Positions 38,383 through 51,559 of a stretch of DNA of 64,000 nt are shown piece after piece. Source of the DNA: Mucidula mucida (taxonomy: Eukaryota > Basidiomycota > Agaricomycetes > Agaricales > Physalacriaceae); the NCBI GenBank assembly GCA_015501055.1, contig JADNYV010000139.1, forward strand, positions 33,501-97,500, written 5' to 3'. The translations under genes and the position numbers were made by a program. The notes beneath the pieces were generated by a model. That model was not told the DNA's origin and did not search any database. It saw only the letters and a program-made list of their open reading frames with translations. Numbering within the stretch: the first letter of the stretch is position 1; each line of letters starts with the position of its first letter.

Positions 38383-39751
38383 TTACTTCTTCTCCCAAAC
38401 GCTTCCCTCGGGAGGATGAGTACGCTATGAAAATCAGAAGAGGAGCTTGGAGAACAGTTCTTGACTCACATCGTCACTCAGTTCCATGCGAATGAGAGCT
38501 TCCAAAACGCCCTATGATGCCCGAACGATCAGTCACCGGATTGAACTATTAGATGTGACTGCGATCACCTTTCCCGTCCATTTCTCGGTCTCTTGAACCT
38601 GCGCTGGAGTAATGAAATCTTGCGACGTGCGGGAAGCAAAAATCATCTGCGCCGCGGCGGCACGGATGACGGTCCCAGGTGCGGCGAGCGCTCTCTGAAC
38701 CGGTGCGTGCTCGCCAATGACTGGACCGGTTGCGAGCGGCGCAGAGTTGACGACAGCCCGTCTTGCGGACCAACAAGCAGCCAAGTGGTATAGATGATGT
38801 GTTTCCATCTGTCACATCGTTAATCTTCATTTAAAAGTGTAGCACGATAACTACCTCCAACGTCGCCACATCTTCAGTCGCATCGATAATTTGTTGGATC
38901 AAGGTTTGGTTGCAATCTGGAAAGGATGTCTGGCGTCCTTGCGATGCGTAGAAGCTGTCCGCGGATGCATTGACTATTCCCGCAAAAATCTTTGTGGTGG
39001 ATCCTTCGGGTTTCGACTCGTTAAGAGCAGATTCAACCACGTCATGAAATGTTGGGTCGGCGAATACCTGTGGCAACGGATCAATGCGTACTTCAATAGC
39101 AAGTGAGAAAGACATGACTTACAGGCTTGGATATCCAGTAAGGCTTTTCATTTGAAGATGCGGATGGATCGACGAAATTAAAATCAACATTTCGTGTCAC
39201 GGCAATACATGCTTTAGGAACGACGACCGTTCCAACGGGGACGTCTATGAGGCCGCCACAAGAGCCTAACCTATGTAAAACTTAGTCGTGCGTTTACATC
39301 GTCGAGGATGCGGTCGTCTTTACCGAATGATGAGCATATCGCCTATCAAGCACTCTCGGACCTCGCGGACGAAGAAGTCCATATTGGGAGTCCCCATCCC
39401 GATACTACATATGGACACGGGAACGCCCTTGTACATTCCTGTTATCGTCAGAAAGCCGCGCTCGGATGACAATTGAAACGGTTTGGGGGTGGCATCTAGA
39501 TGGGAAGCGATGGTGACTGCGCGAGAAGGTGACCCGACAGTGATCTAAAGATCAAATAGTGAGCACACCAACGATCGACGTTGAAGTAAATGAGAGCATT
39601 TCTTACCAGTCTGTTGGCGACTTCACCAGGACGCAAGCCGAGGTGATAGACACGCAAATCTGCAGTACGGGGGAAATCTACAAAGAGAAGTAAGGTATGA
39701 TGTACGTCAGAGTTATAGGTACTTGCTAGCATCGGTTAAGGTGTCCTTCAT
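38383..39751 (-). CDS. Uridine phosphorylase (PNP/UDP family)
   Basis: The ATG at 39751 (MKDTLTDAS) is followed by RTADLRVYHLGLRPGEVANR, ITVGSPSRAVTIASHLD, SERGFLTITGMYKGVPVSIC, SIGMGTPNMDFFVREVRECL, MLIIRLGSCGGLIDVPVGTV and VFADPTFHDVVESALNES. The end reads GVLEALIRMELSDD and RTHPPEGSVWEKK, with the stop at 38383-38385. These are the nucleoside- and phosphate-binding blocks of the PNP_UDP_1 family in the uridine phosphorylase order. The enzyme splits uridine with phosphate into uracil and ribose-1-phosphate in pyrimidine salvage. There are about eight exons. Purine nucleoside phosphorylase is the main alternative but fits the motifs less well. Confidence 0.88.
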
Positions 39752-40201
39752 TTTGTCTTCGATCGAACTTGAATGCGACGTGAAAGGGGGAAGGGAAGAT
39801 GATGAATCAGGCAATGCCGCCATATGGCCGACACGTGGGAATGGAAATTACAGCACGTTTCTATAAACGTTCAACTTCAAGGGCCTAGAGGATGCGGCCG
39901 ACAATGCGTAACCTGAGTACTTATTGAACACCCAGATCACATCCTTCACATCATCCATCGTGTGTCGTTTCCAGCCTTCAAATTGGGTAGATTCGGATAT
40001 TCGGTAGCAGGTTGTCGCGAATCGCCTAGGTCATTGAACAGAGCTTCGTTTGGTTCGAAAGGGAATCCGGTTATGCAGATAAAAATGGATATTGTATCTT
40101 CTGCCAGTAAATATTAATGCACATTATCGTAAAAGAATCACCGGTGAAAAACTAGAAGCATCACTCCTGGTCATGCCAGACCAGTATACAGCCGTCTCGG
40201 A
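39752..40201. other. Intergenic stretch upstream of the uridine phosphorylase gene
   Basis: No gene seen; probably promoter of the minus-strand uridine phosphorylase and 3' flank of the MYND gene. Confidence 0.45.
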
Positions 40202-42032
40202 CTAGAGCCAGTGCGCCGATAACATACACCCAGCGGAGAAATTTTTATACAGCGACCCCGCTGGAAGTAAAACAATCACATAAATTCCTGGTAGTGTATT
40301 CCAGTCCGACAGTCCACAGGATCCGAGTTCGTCAGTATCCATCGGTTCATACAAAATCTTGGGCTCTGCGCTTGTCATGTCGACTACAGCCTTCCAAGGC
40401 GGTAGATGAATCGGGTATTCCCGAAGAATATCGTGCACAAAGGAGCAGATAAATTCGGCGTCTAGGGCTGGCAGAAATCCAGAATTCCGCTGCACCGCCT
40501 CTTGGGCATCTAAGAATCGTCTGAGCTCGTCGGTTGGAAAAAAATGTGGAGTCTGGACATCGTACCGATCCTCTCCTGCCTGAAACTCTCACATTGCCGC
40601 CGGTGCACTGATTTCCAATGCTGCTTCTGGCATTCCCTAGAGCAGTAGAACGTGACTTTACAGTTGGAGCATCTAGCCCGACGCCGTGTCAACTTGAATA
40701 AATTGGGACACTAATTGAAATCCCCTTTAAAGCCAGAGAATCATGCGCAGGAAGAACCACGTACCAATGTCTTCGCATCGCACAGCGTTAGAACTTCTCT
40801 CGCGACGGAGTATCGCGGATCGTCCAGTGCGGAGTTGAAGCTTGCGTATGCCCCTCGGTGTCCCGCAGTAGCCTCCATCTTAGTACGACAGTGTAAACCG
40901 TCGCGGCGAATAGACGGGTAGATGAAATATGGAATCATCGATTCAGCAATGTCCTGGGCGAGTTCCCCAACCACTGTAACTGGGAAATCTGTGGAGGTCG
41001 CCCCGTTAAGGGCAGACTGGAGTATGAAATACGATTCCAGCACACGATGCCGAAGGGCTGCCTTGACCATTTCCCTTCCTACAACTGTTACTGCCGTGTA
41101 TATGAATCTGCCGACCGCGACGCCAAACTGGATGAGATGGTCGACTGGAAGTTGTGGGCGCCTTGAGCTGGAAGGTTGAATGAGAAATTTTGAATGTGAA
41201 ACCTTCCATGCAACCTCCAAAACGCGCCTACGAGATGCAGGCGAAAATGCATATGGTAAGAAGCAACTGTCGGCGTCGGACAGGAGTTGAATGGTGCAAT
41301 ATGCAGTTGCGAATTGCGCCAGGCAGGCAAGAAAGTCTTCGCCCGTAGCAGCCACGCTGAGCGTCTGTGAAGCCTCGTGGATGGTTCGTTCTATCGAAGA
41401 TACGACATGGTCTGGTTTCCTGCTCAGTCGTGGAAGAATTTCACGACACCATGGACGCTCGATATTGAAGCGGTCATGTTGGATGATGTTAAAGAGGATC
41501 GAGGTGAGCTCGTAGAAGACATGTCTCGATTCCGTGGTGTACGAAACGGAGGGGGGAAGATAGAGTAGCAAATCAGGGACGATAGACCCGACGACAGTGG
41601 AGTCTCCGGTTGTGCAACGGAGGTGAACAAGTCTGCTCAATAACTCCTCTGAGGACTCCTTAACCCAGATCAAATCGTATAGAACCAGGACTGATATGCG
41701 ATAGCAGTCTCGAGGATACCGACTGACGTCTCCCGGGCGAAGTATGCGATCCATATAAAGCTGCAAACAGGTGGATACGTGTTCGAGTATTTTGGAAAGG
41801 AAAGGAAGACGGTGGAGGACCACGGGGCTGTTCGAGGACTTCTTGATGAAGTCGTGCAGTGCCCAGAGGGCTTCGCAACTGGAGTCGACAAAGATGTCGA
41901 GATCAAATTATCGGGCAAGCGAAGCGGAAGCCGCGCAGTGATTTCCGTGGCAAAGCGAGCCATCCCAGGAAGATCTTTAGTCGCATTGGCCGACAAGGAC
42001 TGCAAATTTGGGCGCGCTGGAGACGGAGGCAT
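40202..42032 (-). CDS. MYND-type zinc-finger protein with long helical N-terminal region
   Basis: The ATG at 42032 gives MPPSPARPNLQSLSANATKD. A long exon then encodes an armadillo-like helical region of about 380 residues (CEALWALHDFIKK, VLHRLPFLSKILEHVSTCLQ, YRISVLVLYDLIWVKESSEE). The MYND finger follows in its own exon: CPNLF, RRARCSNCKVTFYCSRECQK, HWKSVHRRQC. The C-terminal exon ends at 40202-40204 after YVIVLLPAGSLYKN. Large MYND families of this layout are common in Agaricomycetes, and the finger usually binds proline-rich partners. The frame changes between LRLPDN and DLDIFVDSS near 41910, by a missing base or a weak intron (donor GTCGGC), so the N-terminus is not firm. Confidence 0.83.
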
Positions 42033-43317
42033 CTGATATGATCGATCAGTTGCAAAAGGGAGTGAATGTAATTTTTACTCACTGTCTAAAAAGCGATATA
42101 ACAACGAACGCTGCGCACGGTGGATGGAAGGAACGCAGGTACTAAGGCCAGGCCCGGCCAATCAACGTCACGTGATCTGATAATTTCATCATCAACCATG
42201 TGCATTGCAGTCTCCCTCGTCAGCCTAAGAAATGGTGAACAGGCGAAAACCTGTTCAGGCTCAATGTGCCGACCGACGCGCTCGCGCTCTCTCTTTTTCT
42301 CGTTCATCCTTCCCTTCAGTGTCCTCGTTTCTTATATATATTTCCTGCGGGCAGTGAACGAGCCCCATGTCTTCGCTCACTGCTCGCAGTTTCCCGCGTC
42401 ATCGTGTCCTCAATCTCCCCACCCACATCCTCCAAACGATGCCATTCTCCTTCTGCATCACATTCTCCACTCGTCCGTAATCCATCACATAACACCGTAG
42501 TTAGCTGGGGTTGTCCCCCTTCGGGCACCCAAGAACCGGTTTCCCCATAATATCACCTTGACCCCAAGCCCTCACCAGTCTTGTCTACTTGTCGGTTTAC
42601 ATCTTTCTCTCCTCTTGTCTCCTCCGCATAGACGAATGCATTCACTGTACGCGGATTTTCTCTTGTATGGGGGCGAAATTTTCAATATTCTAATCGAACT
42701 GTGTTTTTAGGGCAAGAATCCTGGCTCGACCTTCGGTCACCTCGGAGCTCGGCTTGTGTTTAGACGACCGGTAGTCTCTTGCATAATGCCAACTATTATT
42801 TACTGACCGACTACTCATCCAACAATATGGAGTCTCATCACATGACGGTGTACGCCCATCCAGCAACCCATCCCGGCGACCACTTGATCCATCTATTCTC
42901 CCGCTCCATCTAACTCGATTATCTAGCCACCGTGCATCAGGCGCCACCTCGAGTAGCCAGCCCCCAAATCCCTAACGAGAATGCTCCACCGTTCTTCACA
43001 AATTCACAAACCGTGACCCCCCAAGCAACGATTCACAAGCGTACCAGAACCGCAATAGATACACCGTCTACATCTAAAGTTCCTCAGAACTCAGAAAATA
43101 ACGCCTCTCCACGCCACTAATGACAAGAGAATAGGCAGTGCTCTCACTTCTCGCAACAGAAAAACTGGTCCTTCGCGGACGTGGGAAGGCGAGCTACGGT
43201 TGTTGTCCGGCAATAAAATACAGGCTATGTGCATTGTATACTTTGGCAGAGTTACACTAAACTTCAAATGTTACATCGTCTTCGTTCTTGTTAATATATA
43301 TATACGCTTTAACTTGT
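42033..43317. other. Intergenic stretch; weak small frames only
   Basis: A TATATATA stretch near 42333 and a Pro/Thr/Asn-rich frame at 42932-43120 were seen. Neither could be built into a gene. Confidence 0.4.
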
Positions 43318-44645
43318 TTACGCAGGAAGAGGCGGCCAGTTGTCAAACCCGAGCTCGACCGGCCATGGAGGAGTCACAAATCTAAGGCAGGTAAGGAAAC
43401 GAGGAGGCGTGCGAAATGAATAGATCGTACCGCTTCTGCTTCCCAGTAGCCGCGAGCCCGTCCAACTTCTCGATATCCTCTGTGGTCAGCTTCTTCTGAC
43501 CGGTAAGCGCGCCGGTCAGATTATCGGAGATGCGTGAGGGCGTCACGGATTTGGGCAGGACAACATAGCCTTTCGCCACTATCGCCGTCATTAGATCATA
43601 GTCCTGAAGAAGCAGTTAGAACATACAAATCCATCCAAGTAGAACGTCAGCAGGGGGGATAGAATGTTTTCCAGCGATCTTCACGACAACATCATCCTTG
43701 AGAAGAGGAGAATTGGTCGAGCCGAGAGGAGAGTACGCCTGCGGTAGGATACCCTTATCCTTGCAGTACGCGAGCAGTTCGTGTTGTGGGTTATACACAT
43801 GAATTTCGAGCTGAAGATATCAGACGTGTGAAGATCTCGAAAGGAAGAAACATACCTGATTCGTTGCTGGGACAATTGTGGCGGTGGGGAGAATTTCGTC
43901 GAGCTTCAATTTCGAACAATTGGAGACACCGATGCTTCGGACCTTGCCTATACGGTACCAATGAGGCGTTATGTCATGGAGCTTGCATCGCAGACAAACC
44001 TTTCTTGACTAGCTGCTCCATCTGGGCCCAAGTATCCGCTACCTTCCACGAGTGAACAACATCTCGCTTGCCGTCAGGAAGTGTGGGGAGGAATGGGTGG
44101 TTTCCGTTGGGATTCAAGGCCACCGGCCAATGAACAAGATACACTGGAATACGATAAGGCATTGTTTAGACTGCATTCGAAGAGGACTGACGATCCAAAT
44201 AGTCCACTCCGAGGTTCGCGAGAGACTGATCAAGGCATTCTTCGACGCGATTGTGCCATGTCCCCCAGACCTTGCTGGTTATCTGTGCAGTCGTTAGCGG
44301 GCAAAAAATAAATGGAGGCTGAGACGTACGAATATCTCGGACCTGGGCACGCCGGACTGCCTAATACCTTCGCCGACGTCCTTCTCGTTTCCGTACGCCC
44401 TAGAACACGTAAATGAGCCATGCAGCTCGCAATATACGGCAAGTCACTTACCAAGCACAATCAATGTGTCTATAACCGCTTTTCAGCGCGTGTGACACGG
44501 CGGCAATGACCTCCTCTGGTTTAGACTGCCAGGTGCCTTTCATTTAGGTCAGTGACGAGATTTGCGATGCAACGGATAAGACTAGACCTAATCCGATGGC
44601 GGGGATATCGTATCCACTGTTAAGTTTGATGGTCGGAGAAGCCAT
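43318..44645 (-). CDS. Aldo/keto reductase (GCY1/glycerol dehydrogenase-like)
   Basis: Start at 44645 (MASPTIKLNSGYDIPAIGLG), stop at 43318-43320 after VELGFDNWPPLPA. About nine short exons give TWQSKPEEVIAAVSHALKSG, YRHIDCAWAYGNE (catalytic Asp and Tyr), VTSKVW (Lys), LVHWPVAL (His), SIGVSNCSKLKLDEIL, QAYSPLGSTNSPLL and YVVLPKSVTPSRISDNL (NADPH-binding Lys-Ser). The catalytic tetrad is complete. The family reduces aldehydes and ketones, including glyceraldehyde, with NADPH in the cytosol. The tail F-x-x-P-P-W-P-V-x-L-G-F is typical of fungal Gcy1-like enzymes. Exact substrate cannot be told from sequence. Confidence 0.92.
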
Positions 44646-45159
44646 GGTTAGTCAAGAAGTGCCATCGATGCCATCGTCTTTATATGCCATAAACGGTCCG
44701 AGCGGTCCGCTTCCCGGTTTCGTCCCGACTGGCCGGCCCCTAAGCCACCAGCCACAACTCCTTTCCCACATGAGCCGAGCTGGAGCAAAAGTCCGTTAGC
44801 AAATGCACTTAAAACAAAGTAGATTTCTAAGAAGACGCCTCGTGAATCTTAATCCTGTACGACCTTTTGTTTTCCTTCATGGCGGCAATCGACGGCGATT
44901 GAGGCCGAGAAGCACTGGTCACAAGACACGATCAGTCAATCAACGGAGGAAACGGGATGACAATTAAACGAGAGGGAGGATTAAAAAGAGTGTGGAACAG
45001 TGTAACGAAAGGAACGGGAAGGGACTGCTCAATAAGTGCATTATCATAAATATCCTAAATATCGTACAGAGATGATCAGTCGTGATTGATGTGAAGCAAA
45101 GCAATGAGAGCAACCCGCCACGAGAAATCCTACCCGAGAACCCACACTGTACACCATAA
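44646..45159. other. Intergenic stretch, no gene seen
   Basis: It holds the promoter side of the aldo/keto reductase gene and the 3' flank of the transporter gene. Confidence 0.5.
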
Positions 45160-47370
45160 TTACTTCTTCAGATTGGGAACCTCAGCTGCTTCGTGCATAG
45201 AAGACCCCGACGACTTCTCGTCGATGGCCTCCTTCGGGACAACTCCACCTTCGACATGCGCGTGTGCGAGCTCTTGGGTCGCCTCTTCGCCATCGAACAA
45301 CGCCGCCGTCTCCTCCAAGGACAGATTCTTAGTCTCGACGACGTCTATATCAGGATTAGCAGCGGTATGGTGGCGATATTCATGAAGCACTTACACTTGT
45401 AGAGGAATGCGAACTCGAAGGCAATCCAAACGACGTAGACGATCTGACGCGGACTCAGTACTCACAAGTTCAAAGCCGCTGGCAACTCACGTAGTATTTC
45501 CAACCAATATTGTCTGTGGCAGGAGAAGATTAGTGTCAAGTCGTGAAAGAGCACTGAAGCAAATTACCAAGCGCGATCGGGTTAACGTATTGGTTGAAAA
45601 TTAAAGCGACGGAGATCGTGAAGTTGAAAACGTTCAAGCCCTTCGCACGAAGGGCAAATGGCATGATTTCGACTGTGTACGTGACAATCAAGGGGGTGAA
45701 GGCGATACTGACATCCGCGTCAATCATAGAAAAACACCGGTAACAGAAACACTCACTCGTAGGCGGCGAAGAACAGGAATATAAACGCAATGAGAGCATA
45801 CGCAGAGCCTTTCTTTCCCGTCTCCGAGAATACGGCAAAACAGATCGTCTGACAGCTGAAGAAGACGAACATGCCCACGGCGGATGTCAAGAACATCAGT
45901 CTGCGTCCAAGTTTGTTCACCAGGCTAGAAGCGACCAAAGCCCATGCCAAGTTCCAAATTTGGAGGATACCATTAATCAGCAGCTAGATAGAAAGCTAAA
46001 TTAGACCCTCGCTGTAGCGACCAGCTATGAATTGACTGACCTGGGTGGTGGGGTTGGGAATACCGATATCCTTCAAGACTTTGTTCAAGTAGTACGATGC
46101 GATACCGTTGCCAGACCACTGAGAGAAGAATGCGATGGCGACAATGATGTTCATACGCTTGCGGTTTCCCGGTGTCTGTATGAGTGCCTTCCAGCCGACG
46201 TTGGCCGCGACATTGCGGTCGAACTCGAGGGCGGCCTTGATCTCGTTGAACTCGAATCGCACTAAGGGATCATCTCTATGACGTGCGTTAGTCGGGAAGC
46301 GTGGAAACATCGGGAAAGAGTGGTGCATACTGGTTTCCGTCCGCGTGATAGTAGGCGAGTGTCTTGAGAGCTTCTTCTTCTCGACCTTTGCTGATCAGCC
46401 ATCGAGGTGACTCTGGAGCGAACCAAACAAGGAGGACTTGGAACACAGAAGGTAGCGCCTGTAGAGCGGATGGGACTCGCCAAGCCCATGTGTTATGGAT
46501 CTTGAACGTCCCGAACGTCGTCCATGCTGCACTGTATTGAAGTGTCAAACCCTTAAGGAGATATACCCATGGCATCACTCACATGATGGAACCGGAATAC
46601 CAGAGGGAGTTGTACGCAGAGGTCAGAGGAGCACGATGAGTGGGATAAGAGACTTCGTGACCAACATAGGTGCCGCGTTCGCTTTATTTGGAGGGTCAGG
46701 TGGGTGGCCATGCTAGCTCGTGGGTAGACGTACCAGCAAAAGTTAGACCGAAGCCAATTAAAAATCTAACAGGCGCGCATGAGACTCTGGACAAGGGCTG
46801 GAATGATGAGGCGGGACGTACCGAGCACCAATGAACATGCCGACAGATTGGGAAGCAGTCTGTATAACAGTAGCGACTACCATGATTGCTGCACCAAGCG
46901 CGACAGTAGGCCGACGACCTATACCATCCGAAATGTACGGCGCGAAGGGATAGGCGGCGAGCGCTCCAATATTCTAGGGAGAGGGTCAATAACAGGGCTC
47001 CACAGATCGAGGGGCTTTACGTACTTGGATGGCGTTGAGGAGACCGAGCTTGCCACCTGTAGGGTGCCCAAAGTAGTCCGCCCACTGCGTGAGCGACTGC
47101 AGCCCATTCATCATACTTCCATCGTAGCCGTTGGTGGAGGCAGTGACCAGGCTGAACAAAGAGTCGGTAAGGAGGACGGTGAGCGGAAGACTGTACGCAC
47201 AGAAGGACAATCCAGCCATTGAGGGCAAGTATTCTATCGCCAGCATTCAGGACGTTCGTTCAGCAAAGGCAGAAGACCACGCACCTGCGATTATTGTACC
47301 ACCTCTTGTCGGGGTGAATGAGGTGACTGAAACCAGCGATATTCGCTGCTGCAACAGCTCCGGGCGCCAT
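45160..47370 (-). CDS. MFS sugar transporter, lactose-permease-like
   Basis: The ATG at 47370 gives MAPGAVAAANIAGFSHLIHP. Exons of a twelve-helix sugar porter follow: TNGYDGSMMNGLQSL (first-helix motif), ISDGIGRRPTVALGAAIMVV (G-R-R loop), FLIGFGLTFA, FAPESPRWLISKGREEEALK (PESPR signature), FFSQWSGNGIASYYLNKVL, LVNKLGRRLMFLTSAVG (second G-R-R), IAFTPLIVTYTVEIMPFALR and ETKNLSLEETAALFDG (PETKG-like). The Q-W-S-G-N-G and E-T-K-N-L-S-L-E-E forms point to the lactose permease/hexose branch of fungi. It imports a mono- or disaccharide with protons at the plasma membrane. The stop is at 45160-45162. The exact sugar is unknown. Confidence 0.92.
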
Positions 47371-49017
47371 CAGTGCTCACACAACGATAAACAGAGTGAA
47401 AGCTACAAATGAGAAGCACTCTGAAGAAGCAAGCGGAGAAGCGAGCACGTTTTTATATTCGCGGACGTCGCGGGGCGCACGATCATGCCATCAAAAAGGG
47501 TTTTTCCAGAGGTACGCCGTGGACGACGATGTAGACCGTTCCCCATGTTCCGAATTGGCAAAACCCCACATATCCCCGTCCAAGCCCCATGGGACCAAAG
47601 CTACAATGGAGGATACCCGTGGTATCTGGATCTGCAGACTAAAAGACTTCGTACATCGTGGAGGCAAAAGGAAAGCTCGGCAAATATTAGGGGCCCCCGA
47701 CCCTTGCTTGGACAATTATGATGCGACTAGAGCGAACTGTATGGATATATTCGACTCTTATGGCCTCTACCCAATCAAGCACTCACGCTGTAGCGTCCAG
47801 ACTATTGATCGGACGTGTTTGCGACACGGCGCGTCTCCGAATTTTCCCCACATCATCTCAGGGAGCTTGTTTACATTCAGTTGTTTCTCCGAAAATCGTG
47901 TAACCGCTTTTGCGACCTGGCTGTATGACGATGAATGCGAATCTTTAAAAGGTGGGATGATGGACGTGGGACTCAGGCCTATACGCCCATAAGGTTCATC
48001 GCGATAACCTTGATTGAATTGTCGAAGCCAGGGGCTTAATCATAGTTCTGAGAGCATCCATGGAGATTGAAAAACCGTAGACTTCACGTGGTCGTCAAAC
48101 AGGATCGGAGAATTCTGCAGGATCAAGGGAGACAGGGAATTAAGTCGTGATTGAGTGGACGCTGGGCCATCTGGAACTTGGCTCAACAGGTTCAGGGAGC
48201 TCCGAGGAACCTCCAGGTACAGAAACCAATCGATGGTGCCAGACTTCGCCCGCTTGTGGCGCGACTGTGGCGTCCCATGAAAATCCGAAACTCGAGCGGT
48301 CTTGATCATTCGACAGGCACGCTCAGAAGTTTACACAGACTTTGCGATCTAGACGGAGTATATGGCGAGAGCGAAGGTTTACCGTTCACTGATGACTGGC
48401 TGGACAGAGTCGAAGCAGTAACTTGTATTCTTAAGCCTACAGAGTAATCGCGCCCAAGTTCGACCTCAGATGAGCCCTTCGCATATAAACACCATTGTGT
48501 GACCGCCAAATCAGCCAATATGCTGTCACATTGGTGACAGAGAGGCGTAGACTGCCATGAAGATTAAGTATTGAAGTCATTCATTAACCCTACGTCCGAC
48601 GAATAAATGCAGCGATTCTGCAGTGGGTCCATGTGTATTTTCTCCCAAATGATCACAGGTCTCTTTGAACGTGAGAGAGCTGAGGGGGAGTTAGGACGCT
48701 TATTTCACGGAAGATTCGTAGAGATGGCACAGAGGATCGGAGATTATTGAGCCACAACGGAGGAGCGGTATCCACGACTTTGATCCATCATAGTCGACTG
48801 GAGGAAGACTGCGATTTCGAATGGAACGAATGGCGACATGAACCGAATCCTGGAGCATGTGGAAGAAAGTGAGAAGAAGTCATGCTCAGGAACTCTCTCA
48901 GTCAAGCGTATCACAAGTCTGTACTGATCATCGCGCACAAAAACCAAATTCTGATTTAGATGAAGACTAGATGAAGACTGGAAAATACCACTGAAGTGAC
49001 TAAGAATCAAGGCTAGC
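47371..49017. other. Intergenic stretch upstream of the transporter gene
   Basis: A 198-codon frame at 47396-47992 begins with GTG, not ATG, and its translation lacks protein-like character. It is left out. No other feature is seen. Confidence 0.45.
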
Positions 49018-49961
49018 TTAACCAGATTTGTCCTTCGCGCGCCTCCGTGCGCGCCGTCGATCTACCTCCTGGCCTGCTACATTCCAGACATCCATTCCGC
49101 CACGTCCCTCCCCGCGGAAAGTAGCGTGGACAGCCTCCCGACAGTAGACCATATTCGGCACCTGATCCACAAAGGAACTGTTTCTTGATATTACCACCAG
49201 TCGGTCGTCATCCATCCTCTCCAAGTCGGTCTTGACCGCGTTGACCGGGACATCCCGTGACAACAGCTCTACGACCAGCACCTCCAACGTATCTGGCGCC
49301 ATAGTCAACACGAATTTACCGAATCGCGTTATGCCTTCGGGAAACTGCGGCCACGTCATAGCGTCAAGCATCAGATGCGTGAGTGCCGGACAGGCCGCGA
49401 ACATCTTGCGCCAGTTATCCTTGGGCAGCCACGCTCCCGGGTCCTGCCACATATTCAAGTGAGTCAGACGCGGCGGTATCAGAATCCATAGAGGTGAGGC
49501 TATGGACAGGCGGGTGTATGGACTTTGCCCGGCCTGAGCGAGTATAGATATGTTATCGTCATCAGGGGCCGGCCGCCAGAACGAAAATGTATGAATGGAG
49601 CGGCAGGCTAGTACGATTATGTTGAGGTCTAAAATGTCTGCCTCGGAAGGGAGATCTATGCCTCCAATGAAGAGAACTTTGACGTAGCGGGAGAAGAAAG
49701 TGGGGTCTCTGGCGGAGCGTGATCTAATCGACTGGGCGAAGAGTTCGCTATGGTCGTAGTTGTCGAGGACGACGGTATGATAGAGAATCGGATCCGCACT
49801 GTGGAAATGGCGCTCGGTGGAAGAAAGCTATAGGTGTATTGATACACGTACATTTCTCGGAAGGCTTTAGATACAAGGGACATGGCGAAAACGTTGTCGT
49901 CTCGCGCAGAAGTCTCCACAATAGCTCGTGCGACATCGTACGGGAGTGATGGAATGTTCAT
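49018..49961 (-). CDS. F-box/LRR-like protein, intact paralogue
   Basis: The ATG at 49961 gives MNIPSLPYDVARAIVETSAR and AMSLVSKAFRE, an F-box-like first helix pair. A ~50-nt intron follows, then ADPILYHTVVLDNYDHSELF, YVKVLFIGGIDLPSEADILD, LTHLNMWQDPGAWLPKDNWR and LTHLMLDAMTWPQFPEGITR, irregular leucine-rich strands. The C-terminus is basic (RRRARRRAKDKSG), with the stop at 49018-49020. The layout matches the MITE-disrupted gene at 10.5-12.1 kb. Likely a substrate adaptor of SCF ubiquitin ligases if the F-box is real. Start and intron phase fit well. Confidence 0.72.
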
Positions 49962-50571
49962 ATCACCTGTGAGAATGCAAAGTGGCCTGGCATGGAAGGT
50001 TTGGAACGAAAATCCTCAAGGCTACGCGCAGTAGTGACCGGACGCGCTGTGCGGGGATGGAAAATGAACAAGGAGTCAGATCAGAGGTGACATCACGTCA
50101 CGGAACCTCTTGATCGCGGCCTTCCAACCCCAAAGTCGCCCTATCGTTTGGAAGAAAAGCTACAAAATATTCGGATGACAGCTACCTCATAGTTTCACTG
50201 TGTATGACTATTTCCCTACGAGATAATTCAGATTGACTTGAAGATTGTCAACCATGTTGTCCTTCTGTGGGACATCGGCGAAGTCTATCGTATCGAGCAC
50301 AAGTAAACTCTCGAATTGTAGAGTATTTCTACGCCTTAACGTATCCCGCTTTTCTCACTTGTGATATCGGTAAAACCTTACGAAATAAATCAGATGCATG
50401 CGCGGTGGCTTTGACAGCATCGACAAACAACACCAATTCATGACACGAGTTCCTTTCCTTCCATTGCCTAGTCTGAATCACAAAAGGCATTGCGGTCTTC
50501 GTTAAACCGATTCCAACATAGATCTTCGGGTGCCAGTGATTTCACGTCTCCTATATCCATCCCTGGAAATC
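49962..50571. other. Intergenic stretch between divergent F-box-type genes
   Basis: Nothing beyond probable promoter DNA is visible. Confidence 0.5.
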
Positions 50572-51466
50572 ATGCCTGTTACCCTTCCCCAGGAAATAAT
50601 TGACGCGATTATTGACGATGTCGCTCTCATACAGAAGGTGGAGCCTCTGGCGCCGTTCAGTGCTGGGAATGCAGTCTCTGCAGAACTCTCCGCATGCGCC
50701 TCGACATCCTCTGTGTTCCTTCCTCGCGCGCGCAGGCACATCTTCCGTCAAATCCTGCTGTTCCCGCATGAAGACTTACAGAGGATTGCTCCCTTCAGTT
50801 TCAACCCTGGCCCCCCCCGGAAGGTCCGGAAGTTATCCATATCTTCCCGATTCATTGAACGAGTTCAACCTTCAACGGCTGCTCTCGTTGAGTCGTCGGT
50901 ACTCATCGGGAGCTTCGGTCCTGGGGGAACAGATCTCGAAGAGTGGGCTTCAATGGATCCCGATTTCCGTCGCGTCGTAGTTTCTCTTACTTCCTTACAA
51001 TCCATCACTCTCCGACGGTTCATGATTTATTCTCTCCGCGCGAACACCCTGCATTCCATTTTCCCCAATCTTGTAATCCGATCAATCATTTTGGCAGGCG
51101 TACACATGCAAAATGGGGCTATGCCTCCTTTTTTCCTGCTGTTCCCTCATATAGAGTCGCTCGAAATAGTACCAGCACCAGCCCATGACTCATCTTGGGC
51201 GAACACCGTCTTTTGGATCCCGCAGCGCTTCACTGCATCCCCGTCCGCAGTCCTTGACTCTGATGGGAATTGATGGAGGCGATCTGTCCAGGCTCGTCGA
51301 CCATCCGTGGCCCCTCCAACTCAACCATATACACTGCCTTAAATGCAGTTTTTCTTGGTACGGGACCCAGCAACTTGCCTCCCTGAATGCACTTATGTCA
51401 AATATGAGTGCGCTCGCCGATTTATCGCTTGGATTTCAAGACACTGACCATACCATTGACCGGTAA
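50572..51466 (+). CDS. F-box-like protein, possible frame break near 51260
   Basis: The ATG at 50572 gives MPVTLPQEIIDAIIDDVA, an F-box-like start, then CASTSSVFLPRARRHIFRQI and RKVRKLSISSRFIERVQP. Later strands read LQSITLRRFMIYSLRANTLH and HIESLEIVPAP. Near 51260 the frame ends in TGA, while the next frame continues sensibly (TLMGIDGGDLSRLVDHPWPL, ALADLSLGFQDTDHTIDR) to a stop at 51464-51466. Either an intron from about 51168 to 51258 or a single-base indel is needed. Most probably an F-box/LRR-like protein of the same broad class as its neighbour. Confidence 0.6.
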
Positions 51467-51559
51467 AGTCTTCGTCTATCATCCCGCACCTGACTGATTC
51501 AGTTGACAACACGGAGGCGGATATCAAAACTTCTCTTCGTCCAGATTTTACTCTCAATA

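Noticed and set aside
42932..43120. A Pro/Thr/Asn-rich frame that might be a small gene
   Set aside because: Low complexity, start not ATG, and no join to neighbouring exons.
45160..47371. A metabolic gene cluster joining the reductase, transporter and uridine phosphorylase
   Set aside because: No shared pathway, promoter motif or regulator is visible, so proximity alone was not taken as evidence.
47396..47992. A 198-codon plus-strand frame upstream of the sugar transporter
   Set aside because: It starts with GTG, has no protein-like blocks, and lies in the promoter region of the transporter gene.
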